Shown piece by piece: positions 49,326 to 59,430 of a DNA stretch of 64,000 nt. The notes under the pieces were generated by a model that saw only the letters and a program-made list of their open reading frames with translations, was not told where the DNA came from and ran no database searches. The stretch comes from Pseudomonadota bacterium (lineage in GTDB: Bacteria; Pseudomonadota; Alphaproteobacteria; Caulobacterales; Caulobacteraceae): assembly GCA_020161365.1 (NCBI GenBank), contig JAIUNU010000002.1:452528-516527 (forward strand). Direction: 5' to 3'. Position 1 is the stretch's first letter. Each line of letters opens with the position of its first letter. Made by a program: the position numbers and the translations under genes.

Positions 49326-52300
49326 CTACTCCACGATCGTGCTCTTCGGCGCCGCGTGGTGCTGCCCCCCGAACAGCCGGGCCATCAGCCGCTCAGCGCG
49401 GACCTTCAGGCCGTCCATCAGCACGAACACTACGGGGATGTAGAGCAGCGACAGCAGGGTCGAGGTGATCAGGCCGCCGATCACCGCAATGGCCATCGGC
49501 GCGCGGAACTCGACCTCGGCGCCCAGGCCGATGGCGGTGGGCAGCATGCCCGCGCCCATGGCCACGGTGGTCATCAGGATCGGACGGGCGCGCTTGTGGG
49601 CGGCGTCGATGATCGCCGTGCGCTTGTCCATGCCTTGCTCCTTCATGGCCATGATCGCGTACTCGACCAGCAGGATCGAGTTCTTGGCCGCGATGCCCAT
49701 CAGCATCAGGATCCCGATCAGGGTCGAGATCGAGAAGCTGGACTTGGCCAGCACCAAGAGGCCGAACGCGCCGCCGATCGCCAGCGGCAGGGCCACCATG
49801 ATCGTCACCGGGTGGGCGAAGCTGCGGAACAACAGCACCAGCACGACGTACATCAGGAGGATGCCGGTGATCAGCGCGCCCAGGAAGCCGGTGACCATCT
49901 CGGCGATGAACTCGGCGTCTCCGGCGGCGACTTCCTTGACGCCGGGCGGCAGGTTCTTGACCGAGGGCAGGGCGTGAACGCGCTGGGCCGCCTCGCCCAC
50001 CACGATGCCGTCGAGTTCGGCGGTGATGGTGGCGACGCGGGCGCGATCCTGACGCTTGATCTGCGAGGGACCCGCGCCGAAGCGCACGTCAGCGACCGCG
50101 TTCAACGGCACAGGACCGTTGGGCGAAGGCACCTTCAGGGTCTGCAGCACGGCGATATCGGCGCGGGCGCTGTCGTTCAGGCGCAGCCGGATCGGCACCT
50201 GACGGTCGCCCAGATTGTACTTTGGCAGGTTCTGGTCCACGTCGCCGATGGTGGCCACCCGCACGGCCTGCGAGATCGCCCCGGCCGTGACGCCGGCGCG
50301 GGCGGCCTGGTCCGGCTTGGGCGTGACGACGATCTCGGGGCGAGCGATGGCGGCCGTGTTGACCACGTGGGCCAGGCCCGGCACCGAGCGCATCTCGGCC
50401 TCGACCTTGCGGGCGGCCGCTTCCAGGGCCGGACCGTTGTCGCTGACGAGGCTCAGGGTGTAGCTGCCGCCATTCGACGGACCGCCACCGCTATTGCTGC
50501 CGGCGCCGATCCGCGCGCCGGGAATGGCGGCGAACTGGTCGACCATCTGGCGGCTGAACACCTTCTGGCTGATCCGCTCGCCCTTGTCGGTCAGGTCGGC
50601 GGTGACGCTGGCGGTGTTGACCGCGTTGTTCGAACCGACCGCCGCATAGACGCTGACAACCTCCTTGCGGGCGCGCAGTTCGCGGGTAACGCGCTGCACG
50701 ATGGCGTCGGTCTCGTTCAGCGTGGCGCCGGGCGGCAGCTCGATCGAGAACTCGGCCCGGCCGCGGTCGACCTGCGGCTGGAACTCGAACGGCAGCAGGG
50801 TGGCCAGGTAGATCGACAGGCCGAACATCGGCACGCCCATCCACAAGACCTTCCAGCGATTGTTCAGGCCCCAGTTCAGGCTCTTCAGATAGGGACCCAT
50901 CCACGGCGGGTCTTTGTCCTCATGCTTGGCGTCGGCCTTGAGCATGTAGGCGCCCATCAGCGGCGTCAGCAGGCGGGCCACGACCAGCGAGAACAGCACC
51001 GAGATACAGGCGGCCAGGGCGAAGGCCTGGAAGAACTTGCCGATGATGCCCGGCATGAAGCCCACGGGCGCAAACACCGCCACGATGGTGAAGGTGGTGG
51101 CCACCACCGCCAGGCCGATCTCGTCGGCCGCCTCCATCGCCGCCGCATAGGGGCTTTTGCCGCCGCGCATGTGGCGGACGATGTTCTCGATCTCGACGAT
51201 GGCGTCGTCGACGAGGATGCCGACGGTCAGCGACAGGGCCAACAGCGTGATGCCGTTCAGCGACTGGCCCATCGGCGCCAGGATCGCGAAGGTCGGGAAC
51301 AGCGAGGCCGGAATGGCCACCGCCGCCAGCAGCGTGGCGCGCCAGTCGCGCAGGAACAGCAGCACCACCAGCACGGCCAGGATCGCGCCGACGATCAGGG
51401 CTTCCATCGAGGCGAGATAGCTCTCCTCAATGTACTTCACGTTCGAGGTGATTTCCTTGATTTCCAGCTCGGGCCGCGCGGCGTCGAGCTTCTCGATCGC
51501 CTTGCGCACCTTCTGGGCGGTCTGGACCTCCGAGGCGCCGCGGCCGCGCACCATGTTGAAGGTCACGACCTCCTGGCCGTCGAAGCGGGCGCGCGAGCGG
51601 GGCTCGGCCCAGTGGTCGGTCACCGTACCCAGATCCGCCAGGCGCACCGTACCGCCGGACGACAGGGGCACGCGCGTCTCCCGCAGCTGCTCGATCGAGC
51701 CGGCCGCGCCCAGGGTGCGGATGGCGCGTTCGGAGCCCGAGACCGTCACCCGGCCGCCGGGCAGGTCGGCGTTGGACGAGACCAGGGCCTGGCTGACGGC
51801 GGCGGCGGTGACGCCGCGCGCGGCCAGGCGGTCGGGATCCAGGGCCACCTCGATCTCGCGATCGACGCCCCCCTGGCGATTGACCTGCCGCACGCCCTTG
51901 ATGGCCAGCAGCGTGCGGCTGACCTCGTTGTCGACGAACCAGCTGCGCTGCTCCGGCGTCAGGGTGGGCGCCTTGACCACATAGGTGATCAGCCCGCCGC
52001 CGGTGACGTCGATGCGGTTGACGATGGGCTCCTGCATGTCCTGGGGCAGCGCGCCCCGCAGGTTGGACATGGCGTTGCGGACATCGTTGGTGACCTGCTC
52101 GTGGTCCACCCCGAGCTCGAACTCGATGAAGGTGGTCGAGGCGCCGTCCACGACGGTGGAGTTGATGTGGCGAACCTGGCCCAGGCCCGCGATCGAGTCC
52201 TCGATCAGGCGGGTGACCTGGGTCTCCAACTCGCTGGGCGCAGCGCCGGGGCGCACGGCCGTAACGACGACGAACGGGAAGTCGACGTCGGGATTGTTGT

Positions 52301-52406
52301 TGATCCGCATGCTGCGGAAGCCCGCCAGACCCGCGATGGTCAGCAGCAGGAACAGCAGGATGATCGGGATCGGGTTCTTGATCGACCAGGAGGAGATGTT
52401 GCGCAT
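49326..52406 (-). CDS. RND-family efflux permease (HAE1 type)
   Basis: A 1026-residue inner-membrane antiporter with 12 transmembrane helices and two large periplasmic loops. The proton-relay Asp pair is visible in TM4 (GILVDDAIVEIENIVRHMRGG), and the internal repeat shows in TM10-11 (AAKNSILLVEYAIMAMKEQG, RARPILMTTVAMGAGMLPTA). It follows the adaptor stop by 11 bases. No outer-membrane factor gene is in this operon; a NodT/TolC elsewhere, such as the one at 702-2105, could serve it. Confidence 0.96.
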   Translation of the reverse strand: MRNISSWSIKNPIPIILLFLLLTIAGLAGFRSMRINNNPDVDFPFVVVTAVRPGAAPSELETQVTRLIEDSIAGLGQVRHINSTVVDGASTTFIEFELGVDHEQVTNDVRNAMSNLRGALPQDMQEPIVNRIDVTGGGLITYVVKAPTLTPEQRSWFVDNEVSRTLLAIKGVRQVNRQGGVDREIEVALDPDRLAARGVTAAAVSQALVSSNADLPGGRVTVSGSERAIRTLGAAGSIEQLRETRVPLSSGGTVRLADLGTVTDHWAEPRSRARFDGQEVVTFNMVRGRGASEVQTAQKVRKAIEKLDAARPELEIKEITSNVKYIEESYLASMEALIVGAILAVLVVLLFLRDWRATLLAAVAIPASLFPTFAILAPMGQSLNGITLLALSLTVGILVDDAIVEIENIVRHMRGGKSPYAAAMEAADEIGLAVVATTFTIVAVFAPVGFMPGIIGKFFQAFALAACISVLFSLVVARLLTPLMGAYMLKADAKHEDKDPPWMGPYLKSLNWGLNNRWKVLWMGVPMFGLSIYLATLLPFEFQPQVDRGRAEFSIELPPGATLNETDAIVQRVTRELRARKEVVSVYAAVGSNNAVNTASVTADLTDKGERISQKVFSRQMVDQFAAIPGARIGAGSNSGGGPSNGGSYTLSLVSDNGPALEAAARKVEAEMRSVPGLAHVVNTAAIARPEIVVTPKPDQAARAGVTAGAISQAVRVATIGDVDQNLPKYNLGDRQVPIRLRLNDSARADIAVLQTLKVPSPNGPVPLNAVADVRFGAGPSQIKRQDRARVATITAELDGIVVGEAAQRVHALPSVKNLPPGVKEVAAGDAEFIAEMVTGFLGALITGILLMYVVLVLLFRSFAHPVTIMVALPLAIGGAFGLLVLAKSSFSISTLIGILMLMGIAAKNSILLVEYAIMAMKEQGMDKRTAIIDAAHKRARPILMTTVAMGAGMLPTAIGLGAEVEFRAPMAIAVIGGLITSTLLSLLYIPVVFVLMDGLKVRAERLMARLFGGQHHAAPKSTIVE

Positions 52407-52417
52407 CGGGCGCGTCC

Positions 52418-53563
52418 TCAGCGGGCGGTCGTGGCGGGCGAAAGCGTCTTCTCGCCGCTGACGCGGACCAGATCGCCTTCACCCAGGAAGCCCGCGCCCT
52501 CGACCACCACGCGGTCACCGGCGGTCAGGCCGGCGGCGGCGATGCGGTCGCCGGTCGTGGCCAGGATGGTGATGCGGCGGAAGTGGACCTTCCGGGCCGC
52601 GTCGACCACGAACACGCCCGGCTTGTTCTCGCGGTAGAGCACCGACTCGCTGGGCACGACCAGCGCGGGCTGGTCGCCGGCGTCGATCGTGGCGCGGGCG
52701 AACATGCCCGGGCGGAAGCCGCCCATGGTGCTCAGTGCGATGCGCGCCGTGCCCAGGCGGCTGGTGGGATTGACCTCGGAGGTCACCAGACGCACCCGGC
52801 CGGTCATCTCGCCCACCTTGTCGGAATAGACGCGCGCGGGCATGCCGGCCTTGACGGTGGCGAGGTCGGTTTCGGGAATCTCGGCGTCCAGCTCCAGGCG
52901 GCTGTCGCGGACAATGCGGAACAGCTCCGAGCCGGCGCTGACGATCTGGCCCTTGGTCACGCTGCGGCGGCTGATCAGGCCGCTCACCGGGGCGCGGATC
53001 GCCGTCTGGGCCACCCGCGCGGCGGTCTCCCCTCGCCCGGCTTCGGCGGCGGCGAGATTGGCGGCGGCGGTCGCCTGGCGGGTTGTGGCCGTGTCGAGCC
53101 CGGCTTGCGACAGGTAACCCTTGGCCTGCAGTTCGCGGGCGCGGTTTAGGGCGGCGTTGGCCTCGGCGAGCGTCGCCTTGGCGCTGGCGACACTGGCCTC
53201 CTGCTGGCGCAGCTGGGCGGAGATCAGGGTGTCGTTCAGCTTGACCAGCACCTGGCCGGCCTGGACGACCTGGCCTTCCTCGGCGTTGACGGCCAGGGCG
53301 GTCAGGCCGCCGGTCTCGGCGCCGACCGGCACCTCTTCCCACGGCGAGATGGTGCCCGTGGCGTTGATCTCGCGGGCGATCGGCTGGCTGGAGACGACGA
53401 TGACGCTGACCGTGGCCGAGGCGGACGGCGCGGACTTGGGGGCCTTGGACTTCTTGTCGCCCTTGCCATCGCAACCGGCCAGGGCGATCGCGCTGACGCC
53501 CAGGACCAAGACCAGCGCGCTCAAACCGGGGCGACGCCCGTTGATCCCGTGCAACACGAACAT
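52418..53563 (-). CDS. RND efflux periplasmic adaptor lipoprotein
   Basis: A 381-residue membrane-fusion protein. Signal peptide with lipobox LAGC (Cys31), barrel-sandwich hybrid with VPVGAETGGLTALAVNAEEGQVVQAGQVLVKL, a helical hairpin (about residues 115-190, Ala/Gln-rich), then GLISRRSVTKGQIVSAGSELFRIV and a C-terminal beta-barrel and membrane-proximal domain. It is the first gene of the two-gene efflux operon. GGGG precedes the ATG closely. Confidence 0.94.
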   Translation of the reverse strand: MFVLHGINGRRPGLSALVLVLGVSAIALAGCDGKGDKKSKAPKSAPSASATVSVIVVSSQPIAREINATGTISPWEEVPVGAETGGLTALAVNAEEGQVVQAGQVLVKLNDTLISAQLRQQEASVASAKATLAEANAALNRARELQAKGYLSQAGLDTATTRQATAAANLAAAEAGRGETAARVAQTAIRAPVSGLISRRSVTKGQIVSAGSELFRIVRDSRLELDAEIPETDLATVKAGMPARVYSDKVGEMTGRVRLVTSEVNPTSRLGTARIALSTMGGFRPGMFARATIDAGDQPALVVPSESVLYRENKPGVFVVDAARKVHFRRITILATTGDRIAAAGLTAGDRVVVEGAGFLGEGDLVRVSGEKTLSPATTAR

Positions 53564-53652
53564 ATCCCCAGCCCAAATTGGAAGCCCGACGGCCTTCTAG
53601 CCGAGAAACCCACGGTTGCTCAGTTAATTTGCCGTAAGACGATAAGGCCCCG

Positions 53653-54285
53653 CTACACGCTGGGCGGCCCGTCCTTCTGGACCGTCTGGGCGCGCAGGAA
53701 GGCCGGACGCTCGCGCATCCGCGCCCAATAGGCGGCGACGGCGGGCGGGAAATCGCCGTCCAGCTTCAGGGACTGGGCCAGCAGCAGCGCGTACGCCACC
53801 GAGATGTCGGCGCCGGTGAAGCGGTCGGCGGCCACAAAGGCCGAGCGTTCCAGGATCGCCTCCAGCCCTCTCAGCCGCGCCAGGAACCAGCGGGCGTAGT
53901 CGCTGGCCACCTGGGGCTGGCGGCGCTCCTCCGGCTCGAGCCGCGTGTAACGCAGCACCAGGGTCTGGGGAAACGTCAGGGTGGCTTCGCCGAACAGCAG
54001 GCCGTTCAGATAGGCGCCGTAGCCGGGCTCGTCGGGCCGCACCGACAGCCGCCCCGCGCCGTGGCGCATCGACAGGTACTCGATCATCGCGGACGACTCG
54101 GTCATCCGCGTGTCGCCGTCGACCAGCAGCGGGATGGTGCCCAGCGGGTTCTCGTCCAGATACTCGCGCGCCAGGAACCGCGGCGGGAAGGGCAGCAACT
54201 TGAGATCGTAGGGCAACTCCAGCTCCTCCAGCGCCCACAGCGGGCGGAAGGAGCGGGCGTCGCGGCAATGCCACAGGGTGATCAT
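53653..54285 (-). CDS. Glutathione S-transferase family protein
   Basis: A 210-residue GST: thioredoxin-fold N-domain (MITLWHCRDARSFRPLWALEELELPYDL, cis-Pro region LGTIPLLVDGDTRMTESSAMIEYL) and an all-helical C-domain with FTGADISVAYALLLAQSL. The active residue is probably Ser or Cys near residues 7-12, as in bacterial GSTs. It may detoxify electrophiles; substrate unknown. It is divergent from the flavin monooxygenase gene. Confidence 0.93.
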   Translation of the reverse strand: MITLWHCRDARSFRPLWALEELELPYDLKLLPFPPRFLAREYLDENPLGTIPLLVDGDTRMTESSAMIEYLSMRHGAGRLSVRPDEPGYGAYLNGLLFGEATLTFPQTLVLRYTRLEPEERRQPQVASDYARWFLARLRGLEAILERSAFVAADRFTGADISVAYALLLAQSLKLDGDFPPAVAAYWARMRERPAFLRAQTVQKDGPPSV

Positions 54286-54421
54286 GGGGCGCTCCGATGG
54301 GGGTCTCCGCCCCCTTTGTCCTGCCGGGTTGGCCTGAAGGCCTAAGATCCGTCAGGGCCACTTGCCGCCTCGTATAACGCTGATACGCTCACCTGAACAA
54401 CGATAAGTCAGAGGGCGGGAC

Positions 54422-55798
54422 ATGACCGGCAGGCTCCCCAAGGCGTGCGTCATCGGCGCGGGCTGCAGCGGCTTCACCACCATCAAGCGGCTGAAGGACT
54501 ACGGGCTTCCGTACGACTGCTTCGAGATGTCCGACGAGATCGGGGGCAACTGGTACTACAAGAACCCCAACGGCATGTCGGCCTGCTACGAGAGCCTGCA
54601 TATCGACACCAGCAAGTGGCGGCTGGCGTTCGAGGACTTCCCCGTGCCGCAGGACTGGCCAGACTTTCCGCACCACGCGCAGCTCTTCCAGTACTTCAAA
54701 GACTATGTCGACCACTTCGGCCTGCGTCCGACCATCACCTTCAACACCAAGGTGGAAAGCGCCAAGCGCACCGCCGACGGCCTGTGGGCGGTGACCCTGT
54801 CGAGCGGCGAGACGCGGCTCTATGACGTGCTGTTCGTCTGCAACGGCCACCACTGGGACCCGCGCGTGCCGGAGTATCCCGGCGAGTTCGACGGTCCCGC
54901 CTTCCACGCCCACGCCTATTGCGACCCCTTCGATCCGGTGGACATGCGCGGCAAGAACGTCGTGGTGGTCGGCATGGGCAACTCGGCCATGGACATCGCC
55001 AGCGAGCTCTCCCAGCGGCCGATCGCCAAGAACCTCTGGGTCTCGGCCCGCCGCGGGGTCTGGGTGTTCCCGAAGTACCTGAACGGCAAGCCCGCCGATA
55101 AGACCGCCCTGCCCGCCTGGATGCCGCGCAAGCTGGGCGTGGCGCTCTCGCGCTCGGTTTTGAAGAAGACCATCGGCCGGATGGAGGACTACGGCCTGCC
55201 CAAGCCCGACCACGAGCCCCTGGAGGCCCACCCGTCGGTCTCGGGCGAGTTCCTGACCCGCGCCGGCTGCGGTGACATCAAGTTCAAGCCGGCGATCAAG
55301 GCGCTGGAGGGCAAGCGCGTGCGCTTTACCGACGACAGCGTCGAGGACGTCGACGCCATCGTCTTCGCCACCGGCTACAAGATCAGCTTCCCGTTCTTCG
55401 ACGACCCCGCCCTGCTGCCCGACGCCGATCACCGCCTGCCGCTGTTCAAGCGGATGATGAAGCCGGAGATCCCCAATCTCTTTTATATGGGCCTGGCCCA
55501 GCCCCTGCCGACCCTGGTGAACTTCGCCGAGCAGCAGGCCAAGCTGGCGGCCGCCTATCTGGCCGGGACGTACGCGCCGCCGCCGCCGGCCGAAATGGCC
55601 CGCATCACCGCCAAGGACGAGCACCGGCACACCGGCCACTTCTATGACTCCGCCCGGCACACCATCCAGGTCGACTTCAACGTCTACTGCGCCGACCTGA
55701 AGAAAGAGATCGCCAAGGGCGAGGCCCGAGCGCGGAGCGCGGGCGGGAAACTGCCAGTGCCGGCGCGGGCGGAGGGCCAGGCCTTGGCCGCTGAGTAA
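54422..55798 (+). CDS. Flavin-containing monooxygenase
   Basis: A 458-residue FMO/Baeyer-Villiger-type enzyme using FAD and NADPH to oxygenate N, S or carbonyl groups. FAD Rossmann motif VIGAGCSGFTTIKRL near the start, FMO fingerprint FDGPAFHAHAY (F-x-G-x3-H-x3-Y, near residue 155), NADPH motif VVVGMGNSAMD and the late ATGYKISFPFFD. It has no signal peptide. It is co-directional with a loose group (DUF2164, TetR, esterase, oxidoreductase), separated by palindromic repeats. Confidence 0.93.
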   Translation: MTGRLPKACVIGAGCSGFTTIKRLKDYGLPYDCFEMSDEIGGNWYYKNPNGMSACYESLHIDTSKWRLAFEDFPVPQDWPDFPHHAQLFQYFKDYVDHFGLRPTITFNTKVESAKRTADGLWAVTLSSGETRLYDVLFVCNGHHWDPRVPEYPGEFDGPAFHAHAYCDPFDPVDMRGKNVVVVGMGNSAMDIASELSQRPIAKNLWVSARRGVWVFPKYLNGKPADKTALPAWMPRKLGVALSRSVLKKTIGRMEDYGLPKPDHEPLEAHPSVSGEFLTRAGCGDIKFKPAIKALEGKRVRFTDDSVEDVDAIVFATGYKISFPFFDDPALLPDADHRLPLFKRMMKPEIPNLFYMGLAQPLPTLVNFAEQQAKLAAAYLAGTYAPPPPAEMARITAKDEHRHTGHFYDSARHTIQVDFNVYCADLKKEIAKGEARARSAGGKLPVPARAEGQALAAE

Positions 55799-55802
55799 AA
55801 GG

Positions 55803-55905
55803 TGTCATCCCGGAAGCGCGCAGCGCTATCCGGGACCCAGGGGCCGGCGGCATTGCGGCCGCCCCTAGGTCCCGGCTCTACGCTACGCTGCGGCCGGGAT
55901 GACAC
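55803..55905. repeat. Inverted intergenic repeat, family 2
   Basis: TGTCATCCCGG ... CCGGGATGACAC ends with internal GGGACCCAGGGG / CCCCTAGGTCCC pairing. The same unit occurs at 62437-62557. Confidence 0.85.
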
Positions 55906-55920
55906 GCAAAAGGAAGCCCC

Positions 55921-56172
55921 ATGCCCAAGATCACCTTCGACAAGGACACCCGCGCCAAGCTGGTCGGCGGCCTTTCCGACCACCTGAGGACGGAGCTCGA
56001 TCTGGAGGTGAAGGGCTTCGACGCCGAGTTCCTGCTGGACTTCATCAGCGAGCGCCTGGGCCCCTACTACTACAACCAGGGCCTCCACGACGCCGCCGCC
56101 CTGTACCGCGAGAAGCTGGAGGCGATCACCGAGGCGGTGTGGGACATCGAACAGCCGGTGAAACCGTTGTGA
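55921..56172 (+). CDS. DUF2164 family protein
   Basis: An 83-residue protein matching the DUF2164 pattern (ITFDKDTRAKLVGGLSDHLRTELDLEVKGFDAEFLLDFI... with GPYYYNQGLHDAAALY). Small, acidic and helical, probably cytoplasmic; function unknown in the family. It lies between two palindromic repeat elements and begins 16 bases after the first; AGGAAG precedes the ATG. Confidence 0.9.
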   Translation: MPKITFDKDTRAKLVGGLSDHLRTELDLEVKGFDAEFLLDFISERLGPYYYNQGLHDAAALYREKLEAITEAVWDIEQPVKPL

Positions 56173-56185
56173 CAGCCCTCCCCAT

Positions 56186-56296
56186 TCCGACTTCCCCGGC
56201 GAACGCCGGGGCCCAGATGAAGGCCGGAACGGCGCCCAGGCTCGCTGCCTCCAAGCCTTATGATCTGGGTCCCGGCGTTCGCCGGGAAGGTCGGAC
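56186..56296. repeat. Long inverted repeat, family 1
   Basis: Arms at 56186-56218 (TCCGACTTCCCCGGCGAACG...) and 56263-56296 (...CGTTCGCCGGGAAGGTCGGA), same family as 49191-49320. Confidence 0.8.
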
Positions 56297-56393
56297 ATCT
56301 GGGGAGCGCTCGCCAAACGCTTGCATCCCGCCCCCGAGTAGGGCCACGATCATGACGGGGCGTCACGATCGTCCCGAGCCTGAGTCGTTTTCC

Positions 56394-57029
56394 ATGTCGA
56401 ATATCGCCTACTTCCCCAAGCCCCACATCGACCAGCGACCGGGCAAGCGGGAGCGCACCAAGACCGCCAACCGCCAGGCGATCCTGGACGCGGCGCGCGA
56501 GGTGTTCGGCGAACTGGGCTACGACGCGGCCACCGTGCGCGACATCATCCGCCGCACGGGTTTGGCCTCGGGCACCTTCTATAACTACTACAAGTCCAAG
56601 GAAGAGGTGTTCGACGCCCTGGCCGACGATGGCGCGCGCCGTTTCCGGCCGCTGCTGCGGGCCGAGTCCGAGAAGGCCACCGACTTCGAGTCGTTCCTGC
56701 GCGGCGCAATCCTGGCCTACTTCAACTTCGTGGCCGAAGAGCAGGAGGCTTGGCGCCTGGACCGGCCGCCCGGCGAGCCGCTGCCCCACGCCCGCTCGAC
56801 CCCCGAGGTCGTGGCCGTGTTCGACGAGGTCCACGAGGCGCTGGCCCGCGTGCTGGAACGCGAGCACGCCCCGCCCGTCGACCTCGACTACCTGGCCACC
56901 GCCTGCATCGCGGTCGCCCGCGAGATCGGCGAGAAGATGCTGGAGCGCCGCCCCGTCGACACGCAGGCTGCGGCCAATTTCGCCGTTCAACTGATCCTGG
57001 GCGGCCTTCCCGCCCTGCCGAGACTTTAG
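56394..57029 (+). CDS. TetR-family transcriptional regulator
   Basis: A 211-residue regulator with an N-terminal TetR HTH (about residues 20-68: RQAILDAAREVFGELGYDAATVRDIIRRTGLASGTFYNYYKSKEE) and a helical ligand domain. It lies 40 bases upstream of an esterase gene and its oxidoreductase partner, which it probably represses. No operator was picked out with confidence. The start was set at MSNIAYF, as the longer frame crosses the repeat. Confidence 0.92.
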   Translation: MSNIAYFPKPHIDQRPGKRERTKTANRQAILDAAREVFGELGYDAATVRDIIRRTGLASGTFYNYYKSKEEVFDALADDGARRFRPLLRAESEKATDFESFLRGAILAYFNFVAEEQEAWRLDRPPGEPLPHARSTPEVVAVFDEVHEALARVLEREHAPPVDLDYLATACIAVAREIGEKMLERRPVDTQAAANFAVQLILGGLPALPRL

Positions 57030-57069
57030 ACGCAACGACAACAAAGCCACCAACGCGTGGGGGGAAACC

Positions 57070-58116
57070 ATGGCATCCGACGCCGCCCAGAAGACGATCC
57101 TGAAACTGATCCTGTCCCTGCCCAGTCCCATCCTGCGGGCCATGTCGGGCGGCGGGGTCGTCTACAAGGGCGGGCGCACCCTGGACCCGCGCTTCCAGTT
57201 CTTCGCCCATGCGGCCAAGAAGCTGCCGCCGATGACCAGCCTGTCGCCCGCCGACGCGGTCGCCGGCAGCGCCAAGGGCCTGGCCGCCGTACAGGGACCG
57301 CTGGAGCCGGGGGTCCGCACCGAGAGCCTGTCGATCGACGGTCCCAACGGCCCGGTGCCCTGCCGCGCCTATCGCCCGCCGCAGACGAACGCCAAGGCCC
57401 CGCTGATCGTCTACGCCCACATGGGCGGCGGGGTGATCGGCGATCTGGAGACCTGCCACGCCTTCTGCTCGATCCTGTCCAGCATCTGCAGCACGACGGT
57501 GATCTCGGTCGACTACCGCCTGGCGCCGGACCACAAGTTCCCGGCGGGCCTGGAGGACGTGCTGGCGGCCTATCGCTGGGCGCGGGACAACACCGCCCGC
57601 TTCGGCGCAGCGGCGGTTCCGCCGGCGATCGGCGGCGACAGCATGGGGGGCAATTTCTCGGCCATCGTCGCCCAGGAGATGAAGCGCACCGGCGAACCCC
57701 AGCCGGCCGTCCAGATCCTGATCTATCCGGCCGTGGACGTCGCCAGCGAGACGCCGTCGATGACCACTTATGCCGACGCCTATCCGCTGACCCGCGCCAC
57801 CATGGACTGGTTCATGGGCCACTATATCGGCGCCGACGCCGACCCGGCCGATCCGCGCCTGTCGCCCGACAAGACCGCCGACCTGACGGGCCTGGCCCCC
57901 GCCGTGGTCGCCACCGCCGGCTTCGATCCGCTGGTCGACCAGGGCGAAGGCTACGCCAAGCGCCTGCAGGCGGCCGGCGTGCCGGTCAGCTATCGCTGCT
58001 ATGACAGCCTGGCCCACGGCTTCACCGCCTTCACCGGCGCGATCCCGGCCGCCGACGAGGCCTGCCGCGAGATCGCCTGGCTGGTGCGCGAGATGATCGA
58101 GAAGCAGACGCTGTGA
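57070..58116 (+). CDS. Alpha/beta hydrolase, hormone-sensitive-lipase type
   Basis: A 348-residue esterase of the HSL (family IV) group. The oxyanion motif reads HMGGG instead of HGGG, the nucleophile elbow is GGDSMGGNFS, the acid lies in GFDPLVDQGE and the His in LAHGFTAF. Probably an intracellular esterase for short acyl esters. GGGGGAAA precedes the ATG. Its TGA overlaps the ATG of the next gene by one base (TGATG), so the two are coupled. Confidence 0.93.
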   Translation: MASDAAQKTILKLILSLPSPILRAMSGGGVVYKGGRTLDPRFQFFAHAAKKLPPMTSLSPADAVAGSAKGLAAVQGPLEPGVRTESLSIDGPNGPVPCRAYRPPQTNAKAPLIVYAHMGGGVIGDLETCHAFCSILSSICSTTVISVDYRLAPDHKFPAGLEDVLAAYRWARDNTARFGAAAVPPAIGGDSMGGNFSAIVAQEMKRTGEPQPAVQILIYPAVDVASETPSMTTYADAYPLTRATMDWFMGHYIGADADPADPRLSPDKTADLTGLAPAVVATAGFDPLVDQGEGYAKRLQAAGVPVSYRCYDSLAHGFTAFTGAIPAADEACREIAWLVREMIEKQTL

Positions 58117-59093
58117 TGCGGGCCCTCGTCGTCGAGGACCTCGCGCCGAACTACGCCGGCTGCGCGGTCCGCGAGGTTCCGACGCCGACGCCGGGCCCGG
58201 GCGAGGCGCTGGTGCGCGTCCGCGCCGCCAGCGTCAATTTCCCCGACCTCCTGATGACGCGCGGCGAGTATCAGCTGAAGCCGCCCCTGCCCTTCACCCC
58301 GGGTCTTGATCTCGCCGGCGAGGTCGTCGCTTTGGGCGAAGGCGTGACGGGCCTCACGATCGGCGACGCCGTCGTGGGCGGCGCGCGGCTGGGCGGCTTC
58401 GCCGAATACGCGGTGCTGTCAGCGGGCGCGCTCAAGCCCAAGCCCGCGCACCTGTCCTTCGCCGAAGCCGCCGCGTATGGTGCGGCCTATCTCACCGCCT
58501 ATGTCGCCCTGGTGCGGCGCGCGCGGCTGGAGCCGGGCGAGTGGGTGCTGGTGCATGGCGCGGCCGGCGGCGTGGGCCTGGCCGCCGTGGACCTCGCCAA
58601 GGCGCTCGGGGCCCGCGTGATCGCCGCATCGGCCTCGGACGCCAAGCTGGAGCAAGTGAAGGCGCTCTATTCCCCCGACGCGGTCATCAACGTCACGGAC
58701 GGTTTCCGAGAGCAGGTGAAGGCGATCACGGGCGGTCACGGCGCCGATGTGATCTACGATCCGGTCGGCGGCGACGTGTTCGACGAGAGCGTGCGCTGCA
58801 TCGCCTTCGACGGACGCTTGCTGGTGATCGGCTTCACCTCGGGTCGGATTCCCAACGTCTCGGTCAATATGCCGCTGATCAAGGGCTTCTCGGTCATGGG
58901 CGTGCGCGCGGGCGAGTACGGCCGTCAGTTCCCCGAGAAGGGCCACCAAAACGCCGACGCGATCTGGACGATGGCCAACGAGGGGACGATCCGCCCCCAT
59001 GTCCACGCCGAGCTGCCCTTGGATCGCTGGCGCGAGGCGTTCGACCTGCTGGCGGACCGCAAGGTGGTGGGCAAGGCGGTGATCACGCCCTAA
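58116..59093 (+). CDS. NADPH:quinone oxidoreductase (MDR family)
   Basis: A 325-residue zinc-less medium-chain dehydrogenase/reductase of the quinone oxidoreductase/crotonyl-CoA reductase-like group. GroES-like N-domain ([35 protein letters not shown]) and nucleotide fold with [21 protein letters not shown]. No structural or catalytic zinc Cys set is seen. It is translationally coupled to the esterase and under likely TetR control. Confidence 0.94.
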   Translation: MRALVVEDLAPNYAGCAVREVPTPTPGPGEALVRVRAASVNFPDLLMTRGEYQLKPPLPFTPGLDLAGEVVALGEGVTGLTIGDAVVGGARLGGFAEYAVLSAGALKPKPAHLSFAEAAAYGAAYLTAYVALVRRARLEPGEWVLVHGAAGGVGLAAVDLAKALGARVIAASASDAKLEQVKALYSPDAVINVTDGFREQVKAITGGHGADVIYDPVGGDVFDESVRCIAFDGRLLVIGFTSGRIPNVSVNMPLIKGFSVMGVRAGEYGRQFPEKGHQNADAIWTMANEGTIRPHVHAELPLDRWREAFDLLADRKVVGKAVITP

Positions 59094-59202
59094 GTCCCCT
59101 GAACCGACTCAGGTTGACATCCCCGCGACGTTCTTTTATCCACCGCGCCTCACTCGCGAGCCACCCGGCCCGCGTTCAACGTTTATTATTCGGAGCCACG
59201 TC

Positions 59203-59337
59203 GTGAAGCGCACCTTCCAGCCGTCGAAGCTCGTGCGTGCCCGCCGTCACGGCTACCGCGCGCGTATGGCCACCAAGAACGGCCAAAAGGTCGTCGCGCG
59301 TCGCCGCGCCAAGGGCCGCAAGCGCCTGACCGCCTAA
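59203..59337 (+). CDS. rpmH: 50S ribosomal protein L34
   Basis: A 44-residue very basic protein starting with GTG ([21 protein letters not shown]... ending GRKRLTA), exactly the L34 pattern and length. GGAG lies about seven bases upstream. It starts the conserved rpmH-rnpA-yidC-engB order. A strong hairpin with a T run separates it from rnpA. Confidence 0.98.
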
Positions 59338-59372
59338 TTCTCTTTCCTCCCTCGGGAGGCGAGACGATGATC

Positions 59373-59430
59373 AAAGCCGCCTTTTCCACAGACCTGTCTT
59401 CAGGTTCTCGCCGGAAAGGCGGCTTTTTTC
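59373..59430 (+). terminator. Terminator/attenuator abutting the rnpA start
   Basis: Outer arms AAAGCCGCCTTTTCC (59373-59387) and GGAAAGGCGGCTTT (59413-59426; one-base bulge), inner hairpin ACCTG-TCTT-CAGGT, then a run of six T (59424-59429). The rnpA ATG is at 59431, so the structure occupies the ribosome-binding position. Confidence 0.85.

Noticed and set aside
49356..52637. 1093-aa plus-strand ORF opposite the RND pump
   Set aside because: His/Asp/Gln-rich antisense shadow of a clear RND permease and adaptor; no domain visible.
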